The notes under the pieces are model-generated. The model saw only the letters and a list, made by a program, of their open reading frames with translations, was not told where the DNA came from and searched no databases. A stretch of 64,000 nt of DNA, from positions 1,426,001 to 1,490,000 of the forward strand of contig CALYLX010000159.1 of the NCBI GenBank assembly GCA_944990035.1, given 5' to 3'. Made by a program: the position numbers and the translations under genes. Origin of the DNA: Clitopilus passeckerianus (Eukaryota; Basidiomycota; Agaricomycetes; Agaricales; Entolomataceae). Below, piece by piece: positions 33,441-45,912 of the stretch (positions within the stretch are counted from its first letter, which is position 1; each line of letters starts with the position of its first letter).

Positions 33441-36146
33441 TCAGGAGTCCAAGACATCATGGAGCATATTCACTAGACGCTCGCGGGTTTGTTCGTTCTG
33501 CCGGAGTCAACAAGTCAGAGAATTATCCAGAAGTTTCGTCATGACTGCAACTCACGAGCTTTCCAGGGGCTTTAGCGAGAATAGTTCCGAGGTTGGTGCC
33601 CTCGCATTCGCCAGCATGTTGAGCAGCAATGACTGGCTCCTCATCGGTTCGCCGTTTGAAGTTGAGTCCGGGGCTGGAGACCACCTATAATCCATAATGC
33701 GACTTAGATATGAGAACACTACGCTAGAGAAGCGAGAAGAGGTGACGAACGCAGTTATTCTCTGCACGCAAGGCTCTCAAGCCACAGATCGTGGTGTCCT
33801 TGCAATCTCCAGTGCACGGCTGAACATTGAAGCCACGAGTGAGGAAGGAATTATACTGTTGGAAAGCAGTATCATTCTTCGCAAACGCCTCGGTGACTCC
33901 GTGCCAGAAAGCAGGATTGAGAGGTTGCGTTGGACTCAGAGAGCCGACGAGAGGTCCGTAAGTCTGACGAGCGCTGTAATAAAGGTCCCATGTCGCTAGA
34001 AATGCAGGATGATTAGTGGGTTGAGATCGTGGCTTGGAAGTTTGCCGCTAACGTTCGGATTGGAAAGTTGGGCTTGCAAGGTTGGCGCGATAGACCTTGG
34101 CGTCCATGACTTCGTAGGTATCTGGGTCAATGTCGTACATCTTGGAGGCCGGGTTTCCGCCTGGAGGGCTGATCAGTCATGGGTCATCCCGGGTAGGTAG
34201 AACGAACTTCGGGGTGTCACAGCAGGTGCAATATGGGCCACGCTTACCGCATTGGCGGCAGTTTGCTTTGTATAATCGGAGTAGGCGATCTCGAATTGGT
34301 CCTGCAAAGAGCGGGGTGTAAGCGATTATGAGACATGGAACAAGCGGCTTTGGAGTACGTACAATGTGGGTATGGCCATAGAATTGAGCAGCAATCGTAT
34401 TCTTATATCTCTGAACAATCTGGTCGAAATAGTTCGACTTGAGCAGTTGTCAGCACCAGGATCATTCAATGAACACCAGGGGCAGATACCTGGTCACTGA
34501 GAGTGTCATGGCATCCGGGCGGCATATGGCCCATGATCCAAGCACGCTGACCAGCATCTTCTGCAGCTTGCAATTGCCGGACGGTGAATGCAAGGATGCC
34601 GTTAGGGTCGGGTCTAGGCAGAGAACATTGTTCAGCATTTATTTCAACTGAAAGAAGTAAGACGACTCACTGTTGGGTGTCGCTATCGAAGAGCCAGAAG
34701 CTGGGATGAAATTAGACGAACGGACATTCGAGTGAAGATGCAGAAAATCATACTTCGCCTTGTACCAATAAACGGTATTGATAGAGATGATTCTATGAAA
34801 TATGAGTAGGATGCAGATGCATAGGTAGAGCCTCTTACCTCAAGCTAGTCCCAGGGACGACGGCGGCATAACTTCCAGAGACATGTTTCACTTGGTCAGC
34901 GGCAGCAGAGCCGATGAATTGCTGCAGGAAGTCAGGGTGAGTGATCGAGCGTTGAGATGAGGTACAAGTAACAACTTACAGTCCATCCTGCGGCCTGATT
35001 ATCAAACACCCATTGTGTATCATATGTTGGGACGTTGGTGGTGTTGCGAGGGAAACAGTTGACTGGAGCTGCTTCACTGGTTGAAGGTGAGGTGGGTGCT
35101 CAGGAGTGCTTTGGCACAGACGTGACTTACTGGTTACCTGTTTAAGAAATCAGTCAGAATTTTGACGATGGTGGATAATGTTGCGGACAGAAACGTACCA
35201 ACCGCAGGGTAGACGGGAACGCCAAGGAGGGTGGACATTTCATTGTTAAACACGTTCATATCATTGATGTTCTCCTGCTTGGTGACCAGCCAGACGGCAG
35301 CTATACCAGTTATTATTCATCAGCATGTCTTGACGAACTTGAAGAGATAACATCGCATTCTCACCTTCGACAACGTCGCCAGTGAAGATCGAGAATTTAT
35401 TATTGGCCGAGATAGACTTCAACATGTTCTGGATGAGTGGCGTAGGCGTGTCGCATTGGTGGCTTCCGGAAGGCCCGGCAGGAGTCTGAGGAGTCTTCCC
35501 GGCACCGTCAGCATAATTTCTGCAGCAGATTGGTTTCGTGCAGTTGGCTTCAGATCCAGCCTATTTGGAGGACCGTTAGTGTTGGATCCACAGGAATAGA
35601 TGAAGTATACGAACCGCATACTGTCGATCGATATGAACGTCGCTGAAGTGTGTCACCTGGAAGGGAGTTGCACCCTTCGACGCCCAGACCTTGGGTTGCG
35701 CAGGTGCGGCTTTGGGGAAGGGTACCTTCCATGGATTCACGTCAGGAGGCTGGCACAAGCCGAGGAGGGCATCACAGAGCTTGGTCGCGGTCTGCCCGAA
35801 AGCAGAGATATTGTTGATATCGTGCCGGAGGATAGGGGCTTGCTGGGCAATGATGCCTTCGCAAACATCATCATCTTCGACCTGTATAAATTTGATTAAT
35901 TTTGGCTGAGAATAATGAACTCGAATGAAAACGTGCCCCAAGAGCTTTGCAAACTGCAGTGAAAGTGCTGACGAAGGCCGAATCACCTAACAACGCAACA
36001 CCTTGCAGCGGGACCAGGAGGGCATGGCAAGAACCGCATGTAGCCGCATGCTCGATCGCATCGACTATATCGTCTACGAGGCCTCCATATACCGCGCCGA
36101 AGCACAAGAGCCAAATAGCCACGAAGGCCTTCCGGAGGGCTAACAT
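33441..36146 (-). CDS. Secreted acid sphingomyelinase-like phosphodiesterase (saposin B + calcineurin-like domain)
   Basis: Start ATG 36146 opens a signal peptide (MLALRKAFVAIWLLCFGAVYG). A saposin-B-like region with paired cysteines follows (CGSCHALLVPLQ ... AVCKAL ... DDDVCEGIIAQQAPIL). The metallophosphatase core then shows metal ligands in VTHFSDVHIDRQY, FTGDVVE, GNHEAAPVNCFPRN and FYGHTHI, with cysteine-rich ANCTKPICCRNYADG between. DQFEIAYSDY, GNPASKMYDIDPDTYEVMDA and CTGDCKDTTICGLRA complete the ASM pattern. About ten short introns were traced; the last joins AENNC to VVSSPGLNFKRR, and the protein ends MLHDVLDS plus TGA (33443-33441). The enzyme would cleave phosphodiester head groups such as sphingomyelin outside the cell; the natural substrate in this fungus is inferred. 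Confidence 0.9.
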
Positions 36147-36192
36147 CCTTCAACGAGTCACTGAAGATTGGACGACCCCGCAAACCATCATG

Positions 36193-36200
36193 TATATATA
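36193..36200 (-). promoter_or_regulatory. TATA box of the sphingomyelinase-like gene
   Basis: A TATATATA run lies about 47-54 nt upstream of the start codon at 36146 on the minus strand, well placed for a core promoter. Confidence 0.55.
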
Positions 36201-37166
36201 GCTCATGGACCGAGGTGTCCTGCCTTGCTATTGAATAGATTTGGAACGGGTTTTGCGTCACTGAGCAGATTCAACCATGCTGCCCAGCGGTCGAAGGATG
36301 CGCTTGTGTTCTTCGTCTATGATCCGGATTGGGGGTGTAGACAGGATTCTGATGTTGTATTCGACATAATCAGCTGCTATGGAAGACGGTTATATGAAAA
36401 AGAACGTGCCGATTCCCAAGACTCTTCATGTGTCTCCCCCCCATTCAAACGTTGCCTTTGAGTTAAAAACGTTCGTCAGTGTTCACGAGGAATTGTCAAC
36501 CGAAGCTGTTGATCTTGCAGGACCACGGTCACGAAGCTATTTTTGAGCGGATGGGATGAAGAAGATACGCTGAGCGTCTAAGCACACGCGCTGTCGAGGC
36601 ACCCTTCAAGGGCTGGAGCATTCACATGTGGAGTGCAGGCAATGTGACCTTTGACAAGGAAGGAATGCGCCGATCTGTCATTTTGACTGATTGAAGTGAT
36701 CTACCACAAGCGCTACTTTTGAATGGATTATAGATGAAACAAAGGCTCAGAAACGAGAATTCGACTTTGGTTCCTTGTCGTTGGTGTGAACGGCGAGCCG
36801 GGACAAGCCCAGTTGTGGGACGCGGCAACGCCGGCCAAGCCAGTGTCGCTATTAGCAAGAGTACAGCCACAAGAAAGTTGTCCAGCCGACTGAGGGAGAT
36901 TGAGCCAGATGATGCCATCAATCCACTGAGCTCCTCATTCTTGACCTCCCATGGCTTCACCACCTCAGCTCCTTCGTTCAAGATGCTGAATTATGAACGA
37001 ATACGTACATATATGCTGGAAAATCCAAGTATTTAGGGCTTATAGGTGCTGATAATCTTCCTACATGCGCCGGAAGTTGCAAACTTCTGGATGATGGTTG
37101 GACTTCCTCACACCACCGATTGCCTCAACTCGAGTTGCATCGTGTCGGGAGAGTTAAATACAGTAT

Positions 37167-37286
37167 TTTAAACCTATCAAATTTTTTTCTATCATATTAT
37201 AATTTTGAGCTATCAAGTGATTTCTACCTCAACAAGCAGGGTAAATCGCTTTCGGGGACCGAAATAAAAATTCGGATAGGTTTAAA
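37167..37286. mobile_element. MITE-like element with imperfect ~20-bp terminal inverted repeats
   Basis: The left end reads TTTAAACCTATC followed by AAATTTTT. The right end, reverse-complemented, reads TTTAAACCTATC followed by CGAATTTTT. The repeats enclose about 80 bp of AT-rich, non-coding DNA that also holds the hairpin TTTCGG/CCGAAA. Size (120 bp), AT content and terminal repeats fit a miniature inverted-repeat element. A clear target-site duplication is not visible. Confidence 0.45.
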
Positions 37287-37842
37287 CGATAGATAATACA
37301 TTTTATGACAACTCTCTCATACAAAACTTTTTCCCAAAATGTGCGAGCGAGCGAGTTCATCATCCGGACACTTTTGCGTCGAGCCATAGGGCCACGCAAA
37401 CAGATGCAAACAGCCTCGCGCTTTGGCTGGCGTTGCCGCGTCCCACCAGTTGCAGCAACTGGTGAATGTCACGTGAGGTCGTCACGGTAGAGTTTGCCCA
37501 AAACTCCTCAAGCCTGAGCTACCTCTGGATTTCCGATTAATGGTCTTGCTCTGGCAGAGTGCTTCATTCCTCAGAGTCGACACCTAGCTCCATGAATAGG
37601 TCCATATCTCCCCAAAAGATGAAGTGGCACTGGTCACTTGGCACGCTCTGATCCGGCTCTGCATACTGGTGTGGCAGGGATCCAAACACCTTCTTGATCT
37701 CTTAACGACCCTTATATATCGTCTACCAATCCGAGTCTATCTAACCCGCCGTAAGTATAGGCTCTCATTGTAGGTATGGAGGTGGTGATGGTTTACAGCG
37801 TTCCACAGCTTTATCCAAGCATCTCACGGAACAGCTGGCACA

Positions 37843-38079
37843 ATGGCAGAAGAACCCGTCAAGCTTGACGTCGACTCGCTCTATATCCATACAATCCCGT
37901 TGATCGGCGGCGCCTTCCATTGGGCTTTCGTTCATGTCGATCGTGACGGTGCTATTTCTCGCCACCAGTGGGTCCCAATCACTTCTGACGTCCAGGCAAA
38001 AGAGGATTATGCCGGAAGTCAATATTAGTCTACTTCGAGTAGTATTTAAAGATGTATATCGTATCAGTGGATTGAAATG
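37843..38079 (+). pseudogene. Chimeric relic: fragment of an unnamed small-protein family fused to the 3' tail of an F-box gene
   Basis: From ATG 37843 the frame reads MAEEPVKLDVDSLYIHTIPL and then GGAFHWAFVHVDRDGAISRH, a stretch reminiscent of an unnamed agaricomycete family with an FHWA.VHVD motif. Near 37995 the homology changes. From about 38012 to the TGA at 38077-38079 the DNA matches, in another frame, the last codons of the F-box copies at 56.6 and 58.6 kb: here LLRVVFKDVYRISGLK, there LLRAVFKDVYRFGGSK. The plus frame starting at 37843 stops at 38028 inside this tail. The locus is best read as two truncated genes joined end to end. Confidence 0.6.
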
Positions 38080-38740
38080 AAAATAGGCCGATTACCGAGC
38101 GCCCACTCTAGCCTTTGACCATCCTACGTTCCAGTGGAATGGATAACTACTGGATGGTCATGAGCCGTGCTCGATCCAGGGTGTGTACGTTCGATTCTGC
38201 AACAGGTACGGGCGGTTTTCAACGCCCAGATATCTTGTAGAAAGATCTCCTGTTGCTAGAGCCCTAAAAAATGCTGTAACTTGTCCTCGTCGTTCAGAAC
38301 AGCGTGCAGGTCACTTGCAACAGCGATCAAAATGTCACGTGATGGCAGTAAATATATAGACGCCCGAGTTTTTCATATACACCATCATCGATGCAGCAAT
38401 TCGTGCTGCACTCTTAGGTTGCAAAGCTATATACAGCCAACGGAGTAACGGAGCGATGAGAGACCGAGTGCATTTTTTATGACTTTTGCTGTAAAGAATT
38501 GCACGGATTCATTGACCTGCGATCCTTGGATTGCAATTTTCGAATGCTGTACGGCTTCACTACAAAGCTTCACAGTAAATTTGGTCTAGAAGATACATAT
38601 AGCATTTGTACTTCTCCGAGTTCCCTCCAATCGCAATATCCCACATTCGAGCTTTAGAGTCATATTCTTGAGTCATTTTTGCCAAAGGAGGATTCATAAC
38701 AACCCTGATTCTGAACCCAAGTTTCTCAAGGTCGCCCATC

Positions 38741-40358
38741 ATGTCGAGTGCCCGACTCTTCAAACGGTTTTCCTCAACCATCAACATCAAGCCTACGCCC
38801 TCAAAATCTCATCTTCATGCGCCTCTTCCAGCCTCGTCGTTTCCGCAAGGGTACTTAGTCACCGGTCTGCATGCCAGTGTAAAGAAGGACGCTTCACTAC
38901 TCGATGTGGGCGTGATAATTTCAACATCCCCTCATTTGACATCTGCAGCTGCTTGCTTCACGAAAAACGCGTTCAGAGCAGCCCCAGTCATTGTCTCTGA
39001 GGAAATTCTGCAGCAGAATGGCGGAAGAGCCCGTGCTCTGGTGGTGAACAGCGGCAACGCCAATGCGGTCACTGGAAAGCAAGGAATGGAAGATGCATGG
39101 ACTATGGCTCGCGAAACCGACCTCCTACTGTCTCCCCTTTCCTCGACACCCGTTTCCTCTTCGTCTGAAGCACCCAAAAGCGAGACTCTGGTCATGTCGA
39201 CTGGAGTCATAGGCAACCTCCTTCCCATTAGCAAAATTGTAGCAGGCATTCGTTCACAAGCCTCCTCCGCACCTACACGCACCCTAGGCTCCGACTTCTC
39301 TGCATGGGAGCGCATAGCCAAAGCTTTCATGACCACAGATACCTTCCCGAAGTTACGATCCCGTGTCTTCAACATTCGAGGAACCGAATACCGTATGGCT
39401 GGGATGGACAAGGGCGCAGGCATGATCCACCCTAACATGGGACCTGCTGCAACGTCGTTCTCTGCTGGGACCGGTGCAGCACCAGGACAGCTCCATGCCA
39501 CCCTTCTTGGGTGCATCCTCACAGATGCCCCAATTTCACCCCGAAGTCTACAAAATGCCCTCACCTACGCTGTGGACAGAAGTTTCAACTCGATCAGTGT
39601 GGACGGCGATATGTCAACGAATGATACTATTGTCGTCTTGGCGAATGGCGCTGGTGCTGGTGCTGCTGGCCCGGTTAAGGAAATTGACGAAGCTGAAGAC
39701 AAGGAAGGATACGAGATCTTCAAGAAGGAGTTGACCGAGCTGGCTACTGACCTCGCGAAACTCGTCGTCTGGGATGGAGAAGGTGCTACAAAGTTTGTCA
39801 GCCTTACTGTCAAGGTAGAGCGGATCTTCTTTTACTATTATGGCTGACTGACATATACGTCTGTCCAGGGTGCTCCCTCATATGAAGACGCGCACGCAGT
39901 CGCATCCAAGGTCTCCACCTCAGCCTTGGTGAAGACTGCAATTTATGGAGAAGATGCCAAGTACGCGTCGCTTTCTCATTTGCCCGACATATGCCTAACC
40001 TTTCCCTTCTCTAGCTGGGGTCGTATCCTTGCCTCAACAGGTTCCGTTCCCCTCTCCGCCTCCATCGACCCTACCAAAGTCAGCGTGACCTTTGTTCCTT
40101 CTGATGGTACCACTCCTCTCCCTGTCCTGGTCAACGGCGAACCAGAACAAGTCGACGAAGTCAGGGCAAAAGAGGTTATGGTGCTTGATGAGTTCCAGAT
40201 TGTTGTTGACCTCGGCATGGGTGGTGATGGAGAGGCGACATATTATACTTGTGATTTCAGCTACGTGCGTGGTCTTTTCGTTCTGGTATCAACCACGGGC
40301 GCTCATATAGCCCATTTTACAGGAATATGTCAGAATTAACGGAGATTACAGAAGTTAA
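38741..40358 (+). CDS. ARG7: Arginine biosynthesis bifunctional protein ArgJ (ornithine acetyltransferase), mitochondrial
   Basis: Start ATG 38741 begins a basic presequence (MSSARLFKRFSSTINIKP) suited to mitochondrial import. The ArgJ pattern follows: GYLVTGLHASVKKD, CFTKNAFRAAPV, ALVVNSGNANAVTG, VMSTGVIGNLLPI, KAFMTTDTFPK, MDKGAGMIHPNM, and the self-cleavage site LHA|TLLGCILTDA with the nucleophile near Thr254. SISVDGDMSTNDT, GAPSYEDAHAVA, NWGRILASTGS and EYVRINGDYRS (TAA 40356-40358) complete it. The enzyme moves acetyl groups from N-acetylornithine to glutamate in the arginine cycle. About 17 residues (GPAATSFSAG...) separate the HPNM motif from the cleavage site, where bacterial proteins run directly from NM to the A|T bond. 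Three or four short introns lie near the 3' end. Confidence 0.93.
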
Positions 40359-40556
40359 GATGGAGATTTCAATCGCGCTAACCTCGGTTGCTACTGAATG
40401 GTAGAGAATTGCTTCATGTTTGTATAACACCTTTTCTGAAAATCAAAGATGGATATGTACAACATAGGCAGTCTGGGGGACGGCCAGGGGGATAAATCTA
40501 TTGATACACTGTTGAGATATGATAGCATTGCAAGGTATATTCTGCGTTATAGTCCG

Positions 40557-42733
40557 TTAAGGTATTGTGGAAACAACATCCTCTCCCACAGCGAAGAGAA
40601 ATGATTGTTTCGCATACACCCATGAATCTGTAGTCCAAGGAGATGTCAGGGGCGTATTTGCGGGGAGTCCTTCCAACTGTTTGTCGATACTGTCCATGAT
40701 TCCGAGCATCCTCTGCATTTCTGATCCCATGAAAGTTGGCCGCACGGTGATTGAGGAGTCTTCCAGAGACAGCTGGACGTCCATTACATTCTTCTGATGA
40801 AGGGCAGCTACACCCTCGAGACAAAGCCTGACCCGAGAGATTTTCTCGTGGATGGGTACATGCGTGTCGACAGATTGCTGTAACCAATCCATGATGTCCT
40901 CAACCAGACCTGAAGCTGGAGCCTCGTTGTCAGAACAGAGGAAACCAAGGACCTTCCAATAATTGGCCAGGTTGGAGTCATTGATCTTATTCCTCGCCAG
41001 CAGCGACTTGAGCATAGCCAAAAGCTGTTCATGGAGGTCTACAATCGTGGAATCGTCAGCTCGTATATCTAGCTGGGAATCCCAAGCGGCCTACCATCAC
41101 GAACTGGTAACCAAGAAAGCACAATTCCCAGCACCTCTAACACGATTGCAGTGCTCTCCGGTATGTCCGCCTCACTATTCCCAATCCTCACGCACTGCTC
41201 GACACACCTCATCGCAAGCTCTCTATCCGCTGTATGATGCATCAAAAGGTAGCTCATCAGGATAAGCTCCTTCGCCGTCGAGTACACAGGCTCGTCCTGA
41301 TCCAGCGTCTCATGATGCCTCAGCGTCGGGACCAGCATACCCGTCAAAGGCACGACGGGGTCCATCGTGTCCTCAACCCTCTTCGCCACACACCTCGCCG
41401 CCATCTCGTTATCCATGCTCTCCAAGCAATGGTATATGCTCCTGATCGCGTCGACATGTCGCTTGAACGTCTGGTTCGTCCATTCAAGAGCGCGTTCGGT
41501 GTATTTCCCATGCGTCTGCCAACGAAGGTCGTATTTGACCCAGTTTGAGTCCGGCACCCAGGAGGGACCTTGCAAGTAGTTGGCCATGGTGCCAACACCC
41601 ATAATCCGTGACTGGAGCCTGGAAACGAGGCAGACGAGCCAGGTCACGAAGAGGTGGAAAGCCCAGGATTGCGGGGATTTGTATGCACATTGTATGGCGG
41701 GCTCGTCAGCTGGTTTCAGGCCTGTGAAGTGGAAGAGATACTGGAAGGTAGGAAGGGCGGTGGTTGCTATCAGCAGCAACATGGCCAGCCCAGCGACCAC
41801 CGAGGCAACGGAGGCCACGACCGGGTTGAGGCTCCATAGAAGATCCAGAAGCCCTGCGAAGAATAGCACGAGAGCAGCTTGGAGGAGTAAAGGGAGGGAG
41901 GATAGGACCTTAGGGACATGCCACCCATTCAGCCCTTCGAACCTCATTTGGCGAACGGGGAACGCGTCTCGTGGGGAAAGGCTTTCGTACCGCTGGTATT
42001 CACGTAGCCATTGCTTGCATAGGATACCAACAAGCACTGCCGTGAGAGCTAGCGTGAGGCTCGTGAACCAGAGAACGTTTATCCTGACGGCTGCTGCGGA
42101 GCCTTCGAACGTGCCGCCCGGTAGAGAGATAGATTGTGGGATTGTGCTGTTTGTGTCTAGTATTGACAGTTGCTTTGATATTTGGATGAGCAGAAGGTTG
42201 GTTGTATCTTCAGCATCGTCTTGTAACCATCGGTATGATTCAACGGTAAAGGCAGTTACTGCAGCTGAGAATAGGCCTGCCTGAACACCAGAGTTTGTAA
42301 GCAGCCTTCGCCAGTGAGAAATTAGAGAGGAACGTACAAATACGAGAAGGGTATCCACCTCCTCCCTCCAAGCTCTACACATCTCATCGTCGACCGTCCG
42401 TACAAGATTAAAGCAGTTGCCCCACGGGTTGCCATCGCTGTTCAGTGGTGAATGGTATGGTTCACTTGGACCCGAACGCCATGGATGAAAGGAGGTTGTA
42501 GAGCTTGCAGCCTTCACATCAATTAGTTTGGAACCATATCAAATGCAACGTTGCAGATTCACCTTGCTCGATTTCCTAGTTGTTCTGGAATCCCGGTCAA
42601 GTTCCCGAAATCCCGCAGCAACCGCCTTTCCAGGTGTACAGAGACTCTTTAAGATGCCATTGCTAGTATCAGACCCTGCGGAATCGACCGAAGTCCGGCT
42701 TGGGTTCTCGGAGCCATGGTCTTCGAGAGTCAT
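40557..42733 (-). CDS. DUF6535-domain multi-pass membrane protein
   Basis: ATG 42733 (MTLEDHGSENPSRTSVDSAG) begins exon 1, which joins through a 50-nt intron (K|AASSTTSFHPW) to WGNCFNLVRTVDDEMCRAW and REEVDTLLVF. A second intron leads to AGLFSAAVTAFTVESY. The DDEM..W..E.DTLLVFAGLFSA..TAF pattern is the DUF6535 signature, common in mushrooms and without known function. At least three further membrane helices follow (LWFTSLTLALTAVLVGILC, LLLQAALVLFFAGLLDLLW, VASVVAGLAMLLLIATTALP). A long cytosolic alpha-helical tail contains LAMRCVEQCVRIGNSEADIP, and the last intron (phase 1, GTAGGC) joins LPVRDDLHEQLLAML. It ends GEDVVSTIP plus stop at 40557. Confidence 0.85.
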
Positions 42734-43368
42734 ATCAGCTTGGGATATCCTGTTGGGCGTTCGTAACACCTCCACAGCAGGTCGAGGAATGGACCGGCGG
42801 TAGCGGCTTCATAAGTATTCTTGTCGTCAACCGCTGGACAGGACAGAGTTGTATTGGACCCGGGTTGGATTCAATTGGGGCCAACGACGTCGAAGGATGG
42901 CTGTGTTCTGTCTGCACATGCATAGCCTAGCTGAAGGCTTTTGAATGCAATCTTGACGCCTCTGGTCTCGCTTCAAAAATGTCCAGCTTCGCACCTGGCA
43001 GGCTTAATGCAAAGGCTGTAAGAGACCGATGATCAATTATAAACATGTTGTGAGAATCGTCATAATGCTTACTTCAGCCAGAAAATAATACCCAGGACGG
43101 CCAATATGCTTGGGATTCTACGTGTGGTCGACGTAGCAGGTAGTGGCTTGAAGCACACATAGCAAAAGTCCAGATGCAATGGAATGTTATTATTGTACAA
43201 TTGATATACAGGGAACTAGGTAACGTGGTGGGGATATAATCGGAGAACTATAAGTCGGTATCGCATGTCAACATCCCCTTCTTTCCTGTCGAAAGAATCC
43301 GAGACATACCAAGCACCAAAACTAATAAATAGCAAAAATAGGTAGGTACGAAGACAAGTAAAGAGAAT
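42734..43368. other. Intergenic region between DUF6535 and H2B genes
   Basis: The interval holds the upstream region of the DUF6535 gene and the 3' flank of H2B. Short open frames exist on both strands but carry no recognisable motif. No RNA gene or element was seen. Confidence 0.5.
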
Positions 43369-44807
<1,439 letters not shown>

Positions 44808-45912
44808 AAGCCTTTCACTGATTCGGTTACTTCTTGGAGGGGACGCTTGTTGACATTATCATTTATAACTTCATATTTTGTACCACACCGCACTTGTATT
44901 ATCCTCACCTAATTGCTGAACTGTAATTAAAACGAAAAAAGTTCAAACATTAATTCTGCTGTGTATCCTAAGTATGTGTGATCGGACAAAGTGCTAAAGG
45001 GTCTAGGCCCTGATGGACTTTGATTGAGGCCGACCGGCACCGCTAAGCATCAGCGTGCTCCGAGCCTTCGCATTTGAAAACGGCATTGGTGTCCCCTCAT
45101 GGCACTCTTTTATGAAATGCTGCGGTTGGAAAACTACGTCAGAATGTCGGCGCGGGAGTCCCGTGTACGAAGGTTGGTTTCGAAAGCACGCATTTTTCAG
45201 TGAATTTACTGCGTGAAACCACCAGGAGACGTAGGCCTCTAATTCATCGGAGGTATTCCATCATAAGGAACCTGTAAGCCTCGGATTGTCGAAGTCGGCT
45301 AGTGGATTCCAGGTGGGTACTGAGTTTGATGGAGTGGATGCCGATGGGCGTTTGGAGCAAAGATGAAGCGAAGGAACGGAAGTTATCACCCCTTTTTTGA
45401 AGCGAAGATGAATTCAGTACTCTTTTGCTCAAAAAGAGCATAGTTTTCGACGTTGACTCGAGGAAACTTAGCAGACTAGTCGTATCAAGTACCCTCTTTC
45501 TGTCAAAAAGAACTGGCGGAAATAGGAGTCGATCCCGTAGATTATTGTCCCTGGAAAGTGACGTCAGAATAGCGTACAAGGATCCTCGCAGTTTGAATTG
45601 GCATGGTGACGAAGAGGCAAGGAGACCCGATTAAGACAGTGGACTCAACGCGGTGTACGACCTGCAGAAGTGTTTCGAGGACGTTTGAATTGCTAACGAG
45701 AACAGAAATGAAAAGGATATTCGAGGAAGTGAAAACAAGCACGGTGGAGTACAATTGACGGCGTGAAAATATAAGGCCCGGAGTGGAGCTTGGCCCAAAA
45801 ATTTGGTATCAACACTTTCTCCACACACTTTCTCTTAACAGGTCATCTGCCCGCCCGTTCAATCCTGGGCTGTGCCTTTTCTTTGTTTACACCATCGTAG
45901 ATTGACTCTTCG
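44808..45912. other. Intergenic region between H2A and the RRM gene
   Basis: About 1.1 kb with no supported gene. Minus-strand frames near 45244-45579 are open but unrecognised and contain diverged internal repeats (AGTACTCTTTTG...AAAAAGAG-like pieces near 45418 and 45487). The last 100 bp before 45913 are pyrimidine-rich and suit a promoter and leader. Confidence 0.45.

Larger units (their letters stand above)
36201..38740. other. Gene-poor 2.5 kb region with MITE-like element and gene relics
   Basis: No intact gene was found between the sphingomyelinase-like gene and ARG7. The stretch near 37150-37320 is AT-rich and contains an inverted-repeat element. The part near 37843-38079 is a chimera of two gene fragments. 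Both are listed separately. The remaining frames are short and unrecognised. Confidence 0.55.

Noticed and set aside
33697..33999. 100-codon plus-strand frame
   Set aside because: It lies antisense to the well-supported C-terminal exons of the sphingomyelinase-like gene and has no homology I recognise.
38189..38197. GTTCGATTC, matching the tRNA T-loop/B-box consensus
   Set aside because: The flanking bases do not form a 5-bp T stem or an acceptor stem, and no proper A box lies upstream. Not a tRNA.
38560..38790. 76-codon minus-strand frame overlapping the ARG7 start
   Set aside because: Overlaps the presequence of a well-supported gene in antisense and shows no motif.
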